This document shows, one piece after another, positions 27,401-35,011 of a stretch of DNA of 64,000 nucleotides. The position numbers and the translations under genes were made by a program. A model generated the notes under the pieces. It made no database searches, had not been told where the DNA came from, and saw nothing but the letters and a program-made list of their open reading frames with translations. Position 1 is the stretch's first letter. Every line of letters starts with the position of its first letter. Source of the stretch: Rubripirellula reticaptiva (GTDB taxonomy: Bacteria > Planctomycetota > Planctomycetia > Pirellulales > Pirellulaceae); the NCBI RefSeq assembly GCF_007860175.1, contig NZ_SJPX01000004.1, positions 62,001 through 126,000 of the forward strand, in the 5' to 3' direction.

Positions 27401-27428
27401 CGAGTGGAAATACAAATGGATTCATCAT
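24411..27428 (-). CDS. PVC-type heme protein with propeller and PA14 domain
   Basis: 1005 residues with a signal peptide (cut near ALASAAEE). About residues 40-400 form a membrane-bound-dehydrogenase-type propeller (GRLYAAGYNGRVHVLTDTDG, DGDGNLYFSLG). One cytochrome c domain follows with CAVCHTF near residue 712 and the usual PVC tail (PDYVSYVVLTDSGRALTGLL, VSLMPTGFDKLG). The last 150 residues form a PA14 carbohydrate-binding domain (FIHPPQTGDYVFSMAADDFA, AGKRYYIEAIQVDD). It probably oxidises or binds a sugar at the cell surface and passes electrons to the respiratory chain. It follows the nucleoside-hydrolase fusion gene after 46 bases and overlaps the propeller gene. Confidence 0.9.
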   Translation of the reverse strand: MMNPFVFPLGSFSRSLMRAGFAASVALYPALASAAEEPQVKALVPGLTIRQLPVSLTNVDSVDNGPDGRLYAAGYNGRVHVLTDTDGDGLEDTAELFWAKPGDLLTPVGILAAKEGLYVAARGKIALLKDTNGDGLADTSEAVVSGWASETHNSDTRNDAAGVAIDGDGNLYFSLGCMSYNKAWLLDSKGQSKYDITSERGTILKVSADRKQREIVATGLRFVIGLDFNKHGDLFATDQEGDTWFPGGNPRDELLQIIRGRHYGFPFRHPKYLPSVVDEPAVVDFSPQHQSTCGFRFNELRSHRKPVGPPHWEGNAIVTGFSRGKLWRVPLAKSRAGYIGKQVQFAAFESLPTDIAISPNGDLLVTCHGGKPDWGSGPAANGHLYKISFDATQPQPVAAWSASPLEVKVAFDRPINPQQLKTPQIEMGDFVWEGDRHEWIWPGYDVVKQEKDALRRPLNVGAVSVSDDGRTVTLTTTGQPWRTRYGVVLPGVTSSDKNRDTDASDIELSFDLGGVQGEWTRQGDARPTWTGWLPHVDTNVIETMMAGSAEHQRIRKLLQQPGTLVLRSRLLLPGNSVTFRWEANNTFTVKCNDVATKSAADGAGHVAEFTIEAKQPRRETDPRGGREQVLPSEEVELEVIVQTGATGEALKLDVSYHADFDPHERPLRLDHLFVPWAPTIRSPADETLDTVSALIAGDPVKGRELFFGDEAKCAVCHTFAGRGGKVAADLTVSVRRSPEAVLRDIVEPNAAINPDYVSYVVLTDSGRALTGLLQSANQQHITLVDAAAKLHRVDRNEVEDLRASSVSLMPTGFDKLGPEKLQDLVAFLCTEDEEAIRQGLPTGVISREFWLDLPVGGLTSLTAHADYPDAPAGTGLLTRFESPVNWKEHFGTRIRGFIHPPQTGDYVFSMAADDFAELWLSPSEDPAAKSRIIKMNRWTPSRIWEKYAEQKSQPIHLEAGKRYYIEAIQVDDTSDDCLAVGWQLPDGSMELPISGTRLSSASKAQ

Positions 27429-27474
27429 CGTTTACGGTTTGCCTGTTGATTGCTCGCAAGAGTGTTCATCAATT

Positions 27475-29505
27475 TCATTCCTCCGACCGCAGCACAAAAC
27501 TTGCATTGACCGTGTTCCACGAATCATTGCTGTTCTTTCCGGTGAAGACCATCGTCCCATGCCGGCCGTCTTCACTTTGCCACTTCGTTGGAAAATTCCA
27601 GTAGAACGCGGAAACCTCAATGTGGCCGCTGCCCCAGTTGTCTTCATACGCAACCGTCGTCCACGGCCCCCACGGTTCCGCTGCATCGAACAGACCAAAC
27701 TTCCCGGCGTGCGTGGCAGCGTGTTCGGTGGCCAGCAGGTAGCGATTGAGTCCCGAGTTGAAGCTGACGCTCACGTTCCAGCCGACGCCGTTGTCGTCTC
27801 GAAACACAGCCCGTTTCTCAGAGACGTCCGTTGACCACTTTGGCTTCTGTTGCGAATCGATTCCAGCGAAAAACTCATAGCGGTCGCGTTGGAGAATAGC
27901 ATCTTGTGGCACGCGAGCGAGATGAATGCGTCCCGGTTGATGCACTTCGAATCCGAATTTACTGTCCGTCGGCGTCGTCGGCCCCCATGATGGTTCTATT
28001 AAGTAGCTGTAGACGTAGTCGTCTCCTGCACCGGCATTGTCGCGACCGAAATTCAGAAAGCTAGGAATCGTCAAACCGTCTGCAAACCGAAACGCCCAGT
28101 CCGCCTGCTGCCATGTTGCGCCGTGATCCGTCGACCGCGCGATTCGACATTCTCGAAGATGCGGTCCAGGTTGCGGCACCACCCACATGTAGAGATCGCT
28201 GCCGATCGAAATGATTCCGTAGCTCTTCCCGCCGAACCGCGCCGGGTGTTCCGGCTGATGCCCGCCCCAGACGTTCTTCGCTGTAAAATTGTCAGCGTCA
28301 CCTTCGATCCGCGCAACACCCAGCGTAACACGCCCGTTGGAATTACTGCCACCGAATCCGCCACCGTCGCCCCATGCGGTGTAGATGCTTCCGTCATCGG
28401 CCCATGTTGTCGGCCAATTGTCGCTGCCTTCGGCAAGTCGCTTGTGAGTCTTCCAGTCAAACTCAACTCGCTCAATCACCGGGCTGGGCAAATTCGGCTT
28501 TCCCAGTTTGGCGAACAAGTCGTTGTAGATCGCCGCTCGATCGAGCCCTACGGCAACTCGAACCGGATGGCGGTCTGCGGATGGTTGCCACGTTCCTTCG
28601 TCGGTCAACACGGGACTAGCGACGACTTCACTTTTGACCAACTCTTCGGGAGCGATCAGCCACGCGATGGTCGCGATGTCCCAAATCACTTTCTCCCATG
28701 GATTCTCGCCCGATCGAGGTTGCTTCTTGTTCGCGCCGGTTTCGGTGTAGTAGCGGTCAACGTTGTCGAACAACTTCGTAGCAATTGGCGATTTACCCTT
28801 CAACCCGATTTCGAGTTCCGGCAGCGTGATCGTCAACGACGCGGCGACATCACCGGCTGGAATATGGACCAGTGGCACGCGGCTATCAAATAGCACCTGA
28901 GCCGCGGCAATGTCTTGTTTCAAATTGAAGTCCAGCGCGTTATTCCAGTGATAGGGATGGCCGCCAATCCAAACGACAATAATCCGCTCTGCAATCGACG
29001 GTTCGATCAACAATGCTGAGGCAATGTTGGTCGCGGCACCGAGGCCCACGACATACAACCGTCCCTTGCGATCGGCCTTTGCCAATTCGATGATGCGTCG
29101 CACCGCCAGACTATCGGCAGGCGTGTGACGATCGACAAGAAAGCGTGTCGCACCGCGAAAGACAAAGTCCTTGTCCGGGTGTTCCAGGAGTTGGAGAACT
29201 CGATGCGTTTCCTGATAGCTCTGCTCCATTCCATCGCCTGCCGATTTCGAGCGATGATTAAGAAAGGGTGCAGCGCAAACGGCTTTGAGGTTGATACGCT
29301 CAGCAGACTGCAGCGCATACGCCAGCGCAAACTGGTCATCAACTTCGTTAAACATGTCGGAGTCAAGGACTATCTCAACGCGGCCACTGGCAGGATTCGG
29401 ATGCGCCGCCCCGTCACGCACTTCATCTTCGTGCGTGACTGCGAGGGCCGGCGATGCGAATAGCAGCACCGAACACATCAGACCAATATGCACGTTTAAA
29501 CTCAT
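27475..29505 (-). CDS. Secreted nucleoside hydrolase fused to DUF4185-like domain
   Basis: 676 residues with a signal peptide (LLFASPALA). Residues 42-340 form an inosine-uridine nucleoside hydrolase fold: VEIVLDSDMFNEVDDQFALA carries the acidic cluster (Asp48, Asp50, Asp56, Asp57) that binds Ca2+ and ribose. GLGAATNIASALL and WIGGHPYHWNNALDFNLKQD also fit. Residues 350-676 resemble DUF4185-type five-bladed propellers (SDLYMWVVPQPGP, RSTDHGATWQQADW, WGPWTTVAYEDNW). The export signal is unusual for nucleoside hydrolases and implies an extracellular glycosyl or ribosyl substrate. The ATG overlaps the stop of the interrupted upstream gene (29502-29505). Confidence 0.85.
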   Translation of the reverse strand: MSLNVHIGLMCSVLLFASPALAVTHEDEVRDGAAHPNPASGRVEIVLDSDMFNEVDDQFALAYALQSAERINLKAVCAAPFLNHRSKSAGDGMEQSYQETHRVLQLLEHPDKDFVFRGATRFLVDRHTPADSLAVRRIIELAKADRKGRLYVVGLGAATNIASALLIEPSIAERIIVVWIGGHPYHWNNALDFNLKQDIAAAQVLFDSRVPLVHIPAGDVAASLTITLPELEIGLKGKSPIATKLFDNVDRYYTETGANKKQPRSGENPWEKVIWDIATIAWLIAPEELVKSEVVASPVLTDEGTWQPSADRHPVRVAVGLDRAAIYNDLFAKLGKPNLPSPVIERVEFDWKTHKRLAEGSDNWPTTWADDGSIYTAWGDGGGFGGSNSNGRVTLGVARIEGDADNFTAKNVWGGHQPEHPARFGGKSYGIISIGSDLYMWVVPQPGPHLRECRIARSTDHGATWQQADWAFRFADGLTIPSFLNFGRDNAGAGDDYVYSYLIEPSWGPTTPTDSKFGFEVHQPGRIHLARVPQDAILQRDRYEFFAGIDSQQKPKWSTDVSEKRAVFRDDNGVGWNVSVSFNSGLNRYLLATEHAATHAGKFGLFDAAEPWGPWTTVAYEDNWGSGHIEVSAFYWNFPTKWQSEDGRHGTMVFTGKNSNDSWNTVNASFVLRSEE

Positions 29506-30089
29506 TTCGTTAGCACCTGCTTCGGATCATACTCAGCTCCCTTCGAGACTTGAGTCAGTGTCAAGCGGATCTTTGTTGGGAAGAAATTTTCATGGTCGGG
29601 GCGTTTGTGAGCGTGTCCCTGACCACCACTATCGTCTTTGATCACGAGATGGATTTCCTTGATGCCTTCGCTCCAGACGATGCCGTCGTTCTGCCAGAAC
29701 TTCGTCATGTCGATGTCTTTTTCGTAAACGCCCGCTTCCTTATAGGCATCCGTGCCGATGCAGCCGTAGCCGCCGTTCTAACGTTTGTTCGGGATGTCGC
29801 AAACGCTCCATGTCGTTGGTTCGCCGCCCTTCGGTTTTTCCAACACTTCAAGACGGACATGCACAGTTCCGTTGCGGTAGTCGACGGGCACCGTCCAGTC
29901 TTTCGGACGTTCGGCGTTCAACATTGCCCCTTTGACGTAGTAGTGCGACTGGCTCGGTTTCGAATTATCCGCGTCGTCTTTGGTGAACGTAAATGTGATG
30001 TCGAACAGTTCGAATTGTTCAGCGCGAGCGATCGACGCACTCGACATGAGAAGAGCGAATAGCAGGATGGAGGTGCGGTGTCTTGTCAT
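29502..30089 (-). pseudogene. Secreted protein gene interrupted by one in-frame TAG
   Basis: From ATG 30089 a signal peptide (LLFALLMSSASIARAEQ) leads into a 103-residue frame that stops at TAG (29778-29780) after CDIPNKR. The same frame then stays open for 92 further codons without a break: NGGYGCIGTDAYKEAGVYEK, DIDMTKFWQNDGIVWSEGIK, ending QVLTK at a TGA that overlaps the start of the nucleoside hydrolase. Both halves read as one acid-base-balanced beta-rich protein of about 195 residues, so a single nonsense change is the simplest explanation. No named family was recognised. The stop would also uncouple translation of the next gene unless it is suppressed or re-initiated. Confidence 0.75.
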
Positions 30090-30127
30090 TTGTTACCGGT
30101 TCCGTACTTTGTTGTTATGAATACCAA

Positions 30128-30790
30128 TCAACGGCACTCAAGGACGATGCGACGGTACCGAGCGAGTGAAGGAGTCCCGCCGTCAGAAACCTGCAGGATA
30201 ACATGCAGCAACTTGCCGCGAGCGTTCGTCGGGACTTCTAACGTCGCTTTCGATGTCATGCTATCTTCCACTGCGACCTCGCCGTGATATGTGTCTGGTA
30301 CCGGACAAACAAACCAGCCACGCGTCAGCTTGTCGCCATCTGGATCGCTCGTGCCGGCGGCGTCCAGCGTTAATTCGGCTCCGGGCGTTGCAGTGAGTCG
30401 CAGCACATCTTTTGTATCGTCGTTCTGGCAGTTTACGAACGGCGCATGATTCGCTTTGGCGAAGTCTTTTGCCACGCACCAGTCGAGTCTCGCGCGAAAG
30501 TCGTTTGGCAGGAGATTATCGCAGCGTGACGCCGTATTGTCGCGGTTCCCTGCCGCGTGCGGCCTGGGCCGTCCAAGGTACAGATGCGGAACTTTCGAAC
30601 AAACGCGTCGTACTCGAACGGCTGAACGTTTCTGTTTCACCTCATCGAATGCTCGCAGCAAATGACTTGTCGAACCACTGTTGCGGCCCCCGTTGCCGTA
30701 CCAAATCGGCCGCGAATCGTCACGATCGGCTGCAGCAATCAGCAGCTCTACGCCAGCATCCGCTGCGTTCCCGCCCGGTACCGGAACCAT
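30128..30790 (-). pseudogene. DUF1593 relic, C-terminal part
   Basis: The frame starts inside the domain (GGNAADAGVELLIAAADRDD, SRPIWYGN), the stretch before the WG..NTL motif of DUF1593 proteins. It then runs out of register for about 50 codons (near 30500-30600): a second frame supplies FVRKFRICTLDGPGR, after which the first resumes at ARLDWCVAKDFAKANHAPF. The Ig-like end is intact (DAAGTSDPDGDKL, QVSDGGTPSLARYRR). The N-terminal catalytic half is missing. It lies 38 bases before the interrupted gene and may once have led this operon. Confidence 0.7.
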
Positions 30791-31168
30791 GGAATGGGGA
30801 GGGGAGACTTGCGAGGAAGTCTGTGAGGCGATTGTTCCTGTTCAGCAGTTCAACCGAGCTCAAAAGCAACTGGAGAAAACCGAATGTGCACGAACCAATC
30901 TGAAAGTCGTAAAAGGCCGGTGCTACTTACTCAGTGGGCTGTCGAAGTACAAATGCGGAGCGGCCTACTCGCGCAGCCCAACTCAAGTGAAGCCGGCCCT
31001 GACCGACAGCGTGGTACGCGCCGCCTCACAGCTCCAAGCCACCCTCCGTCGGCCGACGCGTTGCGAGTTCAACTTATTGTTCCGTCATGGTTTTGAAGTT
31101 GCCGACGCGATGCCTAACGACCTACGTCAATGAAGCTCTCACGCGAGTCCCTCAGAACCGCATCTTGT
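30791..31168. other. Gene-poor interval
   Basis: 378 bases between the DUF1593 relic and the hypothetical membrane protein. One forward frame runs through it (to 31133), but it shows no motif and I do not call it a gene. Confidence 0.45.
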
Positions 31169-31822
31169 TCAAAGCGGCGTTGGTTCTTGCTGCTCGTCGA
31201 TCCAAACCTGCATGCCCGGGCCAGGGCCATCAGGCCTCTCTAAGAAACCCTTGAAAGGCTTCTCGCTGCGTGGCAACTCGAATTGACGTCGAAACAGTTC
31301 CCAGGGCGGGGCACCTCCGTACTGTCTGAGCGTTGAGAAGCCGTATCCGCTGTAGGAGCTCCCAAATCCCCAGTCTTTGGGGCGTGTTGCCTGCAAGAAG
31401 AGTTCATCATCGAGCCAGACTTCGTGTCGGCTTTCATCGCCGCTACGATCCACACGGAACTGAATTTTGTGCTTGCCAAAACCGATTGGCTTTCGCAGTT
31501 CGGCATCCGGTAAGGTATTCGCGTCCTCAGAGATTCCCTCGAGGGCCATACAAACTGAATAGTGCTTTCCATTGGGAACCCATATTTCACCGTCCATATC
31601 ATCGGTCCACTCGGGGTTTCTTCCGATCGTCGTCAACTTGGACGGATCGTCGACGATCAATTCGCGAGTGAGGCTCCGCAGCCCTGGTAGCTGAACGGCA
31701 AGTTTCTGCGTGGCCAGTTCGGTTCGATAGCAAGCCAGCCATACCGCGATTGCGACCATCAGTAATAGGATGGCTAAAAGGCTAACCTGCGGCCGGCGGC
31801 GTTTTCGTCTGGAATCATTCAC
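31169..31822 (-). CDS. Hypothetical single-pass membrane protein
   Basis: About 217 residues from GTG 31822; the longer frame needs a TTG at 31852. A basic N-terminus (SRRKRRRPQ) precedes one transmembrane helix (LLAILLLMVAIAVWLACY), so the rest is probably outside the cytoplasm. The soluble part has many Trp and Gly residues (WGFGSSYSGYGFSTLRQYGG) and a HEVWLDDELF strand, but no family that I recognise. The start overlaps the stop of the gene upstream (31815) by eight bases, so the two hypothetical genes form a pair, possibly for an envelope complex. Confidence 0.6.
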   Translation of the reverse strand: MNDSRRKRRRPQVSLLAILLLMVAIAVWLACYRTELATQKLAVQLPGLRSLTRELIVDDPSKLTTIGRNPEWTDDMDGEIWVPNGKHYSVCMALEGISEDANTLPDAELRKPIGFGKHKIQFRVDRSGDESRHEVWLDDELFLQATRPKDWGFGSSYSGYGFSTLRQYGGAPPWELFRRQFELPRSEKPFKGFLERPDGPGPGMQVWIDEQQEPTPL

Positions 31823-32468
31823 TTTGCGTATGCTCCTGATCGTACGACACAAACGCTTCCGGTGTTCCGTAAAGCATTTGAAAGAAGGGTTCCTCCGTGT
31901 ATTGCTTCGCTAGGGTTTCACCAACTTGCTGCGTAAAATCAACTCGCAATGATTCCGGAATACGAATCGTCAAAAAGTTCAACACCTGTGTTGTGTCAAG
32001 TGTCAAGTCGGCGGCGGTGGCCAAAACATCCAGTTCAAGTTCGTTCCAATGCTGGTTCACAAACTCCAGCACTGGCTTGCGATCGAAATCACGTCGACCG
32101 TACCCCATACGCTCGATGATGTGCGCTCTCAACACCCCGTCGCGAACATCAAATCGACAGCGAATGAGGTAGGTGTCATCGTTGACGAAGGTCGAACTGC
32201 CGCACTTTTTTGGCCTGCCAAACCCAGACCGTTCCTCTAGCTCCACGTTGGTGGGGCAGTAGCAATGCCAAAGAAAGTGCTTCGGATCGTCGGTCTTCAC
32301 ACGCTTGATCAAAAATTTGGATTTGTCTTTGACCTCCAATAATCCGTACGGCTGTGCCAATCGTGAATGCTCGGCCTGTACGATTGTTAAATTTCGTTGC
32401 TTGCGCACCAGTTGCACCACACCAACGACAATCACCAACAGGAGTAAGACGTTGATGATACGTTGCAT
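31815..32468 (-). CDS. Hypothetical membrane-anchored protein
   Basis: 217 residues from ATG 32468. An N-terminal hydrophobic helix (MQRIINVLLLLVIVVGVVQL) followed by a basic stretch and a coil predicts a membrane anchor with a soluble domain. That domain contains HCYCPTNVELEER and RCRFDVRDGVLRAHIIERMG, but no recognisable family or catalytic motif. It overlaps the next gene by eight bases. It shares length and layout with its partner (anchor plus roughly 190 soluble residues) but not sequence. Confidence 0.65.
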   Translation of the reverse strand: MQRIINVLLLLVIVVGVVQLVRKQRNLTIVQAEHSRLAQPYGLLEVKDKSKFLIKRVKTDDPKHFLWHCYCPTNVELEERSGFGRPKKCGSSTFVNDDTYLIRCRFDVRDGVLRAHIIERMGYGRRDFDRKPVLEFVNQHWNELELDVLATAADLTLDTTQVLNFLTIRIPESLRVDFTQQVGETLAKQYTEEPFFQMLYGTPEAFVSYDQEHTQSE

Positions 32469-32689
32469 GGTACTCTTAGCTGGACAGCGTTAAGTTCGGG
32501 TGACGATTGAGCATCTAGTCGAGTATTCGCCACGACTTATCTCCGTTGACAGCGAGGCAAAAAAATACGACCCTCCTTGTTCATTTTGTTTCACAACGGA
32601 ATCACAGAAGGCCGTCTCATGTCGATCGAGGATATAGTATGGCTGGGGAAATTGCTCGGTAAATTTCTCTGATTGTTTCGCTCGCGGCG

Positions 32690-33370
32690 AAGGACCCCAG
32701 CGAAGTACGCAACCTTGCCAAATACTCGCCCAGCTTCACGCAGCAGCGGACGCAATCTTACAAGACCCGTGATGGCTCGCGCGGCCCGCAAGACTGAGAA
32801 ATCAAAGGGCACGCGTGTTGGTGGAAAACCAAAACATCAAAGCTAGTCAGCGGGCAATGTACTCTGATCGTCGCGAGAAACGTTCTGGCCGACGAGGTGA
32901 AATGCTTTCCTTCCAATCGAGTCTCGCAACGAGTTGGCTGGACGCTTCGACGGATTCTGCGAGTCGCTTTTGGAAGATGGCCCATCGAAGGTTGCTTCCG
33001 CGAAGCAAAGGAGGAGTTGAGACCGGATCATTTCGCGTTCCGTGGCTGGCGTTGCATTCACCGACATCTGTGCGCGGCGATTCTCAGCCACTTGTTCTGC
33101 ACACGAACTTGACAAAGATTATCCGAAGCGAAGATGTCTTGAGCGGAGAACTATTGACGATGGAGCAGGTTCGCCGCGCGACGGATTTGGTAATCGAAAC
33201 GATGGGGATGAGCTAACGCGACCGGGAGAAACAATTTGCTGATGAAGTGGCACTACAAAACTACTGCTTCCACCGCAATGCATCGGCGGCGAAGCCACAC
33301 AAAACGGCTCGCTACAATCGTTATCGACTCCGACCGAATCAAGTCACTCGAGGTTTCACGCCCAGATGAG
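32690..33370 (+). pseudogene. DDE transposase relic, C-terminal part
   Basis: The forward frame reads SEVRNLAKYSPSFTQQRTQS, then GPQD and a TGA where relatives have Trp before EIK. It continues with TLIVARNVLADEVKCF and VAFGRWPIEGCFREAKEEL, the motif with the catalytic Glu of IS701/IS4-like DDE transposases, and FRGWRCIHRHLCAAILSHLF. After a stop, LTMEQVRRATDLVIE and NASAAKPHKTARYNRYRLRP in shifted frames match the family's C-terminal tail. Stops and at least two frameshifts make it inactive. The matching N-terminal piece is at 16905-17260. Confidence 0.7.
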
Positions 33371-33404
33371 TAGAGCCCGAAACTTCATAGGTGACGCCGT
33401 CCAG

Positions 33405-33713
33405 CTAGTCTCGCCTCGCTCGATCCCACACACTGCCTGTCTCGCTCGTTCCTTCATCGGGATCAGCGTTGTTCTTGAAATGTCGCTCGTCGTAGCTGAC
33501 CGAGTACAGATACAGTCGCTCCACTTTCGCTCGAGCCCAGTCTGTCTTGCGAAGGAATTTCAGACTGCTGCTGATGCTCGGCTCGTTGCGATACGAGGCG
33601 ATGCTGATTCGCTCGCCCAAACGCTCCCAACCATATTCGGCGACCAAGTATTCAAGGATCGCCTTCAATGTGATGCCGTGCAGCGGGTTGTTGGGTTGGG
33701 GTGGCTGGTTCAT
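33405..33713 (-). CDS. VF530 / DUF2132 DNA-binding-fold protein
   Basis: 102 residues. The N-terminal 70 match the VF530 family closely: NNPLHGITLKAILEYLV, YGWERLGERISIASYRNEPS, then SSLKFLRKTDWARAKVERLY. VF530 is a small four-helix protein related to DNA-binding folds by structure; its cellular role is not established. The last 30 residues are extra and disordered-looking. ATG 33713 is the only start that keeps the conserved N-terminus. It seems to stand alone between the transposase relic and the tRNA. Confidence 0.85.
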   Translation of the reverse strand: MNQPPQPNNPLHGITLKAILEYLVAEYGWERLGERISIASYRNEPSISSSLKFLRKTDWARAKVERLYLYSVSYDERHFKNNADPDEGTSETGSVWDRARRD

Positions 33714-34066
33714 TCTTGCTCGCTTGATGACGGGTCATCCGGCGAATCGAACTCGGTCTGGTCCGAATCGCCGCTTTGATTGGCGTAGGCCAAATGAGGA
33801 TATTAGCCGAATGGCCCGCGAGCGAGGTCGGCAATCTGGCACACCTGGCTCGGCTTGCCGGGTGGCTCTCAATGTCTCTCTCGGAGAGACGATTTGTGTT
33901 AACGGGCGTGTCGGTGTTAACGGAGAGAGAGGGAGAGTTCTGGCGATCCCGGTGGGGGATCGACTTGGAAAGGGTACTTTCCCGAACGCTCGCGTGCGGC
34001 AATCAGAAACCAGCTCGTTAACGTCGGCGGGCAAAAAAGTGCCGTAAAACACGGCTTTAAACGCAA
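33714..34066. other. Gene-poor interval
   Basis: 353 bases without a recognisable gene. It contains the direct repeat GTGTTAACGG at 33896-33905 and 33914-33923 within a purine-rich stretch. Confidence 0.45.
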
Positions 34067-34094
34067 AAAGGCCGATGCGGGTGCATCGGCCTTT
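34067..34094 (-). terminator. Intrinsic terminator of the tRNA-Asn gene
   Basis: AAAGGCCGATGC, a four-base loop and GCATCGGCCTTT form a perfect 12-bp stem. On the minus strand it is followed by T residues and lies 46 bases past the tRNA 3' end. Confidence 0.8.
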
Positions 34095-34139
34095 GGCGTT
34101 AAGTGGTGGGCAGCAGCATTTCGCTACTGTCCACGAAGG

Positions 34140-34212
34140 CTCCCCCGGCAGGACTCGAACCTGCGACAGGGTGATTAACAGTCACCTGCTCTACCGACTG
34201 AGCTACAGGGGA
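34140..34212 (-). tRNA. tRNA-Asn (anticodon GTT)
   Basis: The minus strand folds as a 73-base cloverleaf. The acceptor stem is TCCCCTG with CGGGGGA, the D-arm contains AGCTCAGTCGGTAGAGC, and the anticodon loop is ACTGTTAATC with GTT. The T-arm contains GGTTCGAGTCC, and the discriminator is G. No CCA is encoded. It lies at the edge of the decayed region, but no attachment-site duplicate was seen nearby. Confidence 0.95.
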
Positions 34213-34292
34213 ATTGGTTCCGGCGGCAATTTGCTGCTGGAAGCTAGGAATCTACTTAACGGGGGCGGACGTCGCAAGGGGAACTATTGAGT

Positions 34293-34949
34293 CTAGATTT
34301 CGGTTGTGGTGACCCGGATGTCGTCGAATTCGTTGAGGTCGTCGAACGATCCGATCCCGATTCGCCCGGCTCCGAAGGTTTTGTCGGAAATTTGCATGTG
34401 GGGCGTGGTCATGTCGTCGAAAAACAGGCAGATTTTTCCTGTTTCAATGTCGCGGGTTACCCGTACGGTATGCCATAGGTCGTCCCAGGGCGTCAATTTT
34501 GTGTTTTCGGTCAGCGCCAATCTGGGGGCCTCGTTGACGATCATGATTTGGCCGCTATGCGGGTCCGGTTTGGCACCGGCGTGGACGTAGTAGAAGTGTT
34601 GGTCGTCTTGGTAGCCAAAGAAAACGCAACAGTCGCGGTGGTTGCCAGTGTCTTTAGTGCTGCGGACCCGAAAAGTGATCTCGCAACTGCCGACTTGCAG
34701 GTCTTTGACCAGGGCGACGTGGCCGGGACTGCGGACGGGCGGCTTGTATTCGCTCTGGCGTTCGGTGATTTCGAGTGTCTTGTTGCCATCCCGCTCATTG
34801 AGTCGCCAGGTTGCTGGATCGAGGATCTCCCAGCGGCCAAGACCGCTTTCGAAGTCGTCCTGAAAGACGACCGTTGGTTCGGCGGCGGTCGTTGTTGCGG
34901 CAGCCAGGCAGATGACGGCAAGGGCAAGTATTTGTGGGATGTTTTTCAT
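34293..34949 (-). CDS. Secreted concanavalin A-like (lectin/glucanase fold) protein
   Basis: 218 residues. The signal peptide is clear (MKNIPQILALAVICLAAATT, cut near TAAEP). The mature part has VVFQDDFESGLGRWEI, WRLNERDGNKTLEI, CCVFFGYQDDQHFYYVHAG and FGAGRIGIGSFDDLNEFDDI, a pattern of strands seen in 3-keto-disaccharide hydrolase (DUF1080)-like and LamG-like jelly rolls. No catalytic pair was identified, so a carbohydrate-binding role is as likely as a hydrolase. It is the last gene of the leftward operon that begins at 40378, although its link to the cytoplasmic enzymes upstream is unclear. Confidence 0.75.
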   Translation of the reverse strand: MKNIPQILALAVICLAAATTTAAEPTVVFQDDFESGLGRWEILDPATWRLNERDGNKTLEITERQSEYKPPVRSPGHVALVKDLQVGSCEITFRVRSTKDTGNHRDCCVFFGYQDDQHFYYVHAGAKPDPHSGQIMIVNEAPRLALTENTKLTPWDDLWHTVRVTRDIETGKICLFFDDMTTPHMQISDKTFGAGRIGIGSFDDLNEFDDIRVTTTEI

Positions 34950-35011
34950 AACAGAATCTTAGTCGCTGGCGGGATCCGGGGGAGACGCAGGGGGGGGAGA
35001 TGCGGTCGGGG

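Noticed and set aside
30681-31133. 150-codon forward frame across the gene-poor interval
   Set aside because: The first third is antisense to the DUF1593 relic and the rest has no motif; no neighbour supports it.
33841-33940. Short direct repeats suspected to be a CRISPR or att site
   Set aside because: Only two 10-base copies 18 bases apart, with no spacer series and no integrase nearby.
34140-34212. tRNA-Asn as the integration site of an island
   Set aside because: No integrase and no direct repeat of the tRNA 3' end was seen to the left; the decayed region may simply lie next to it.
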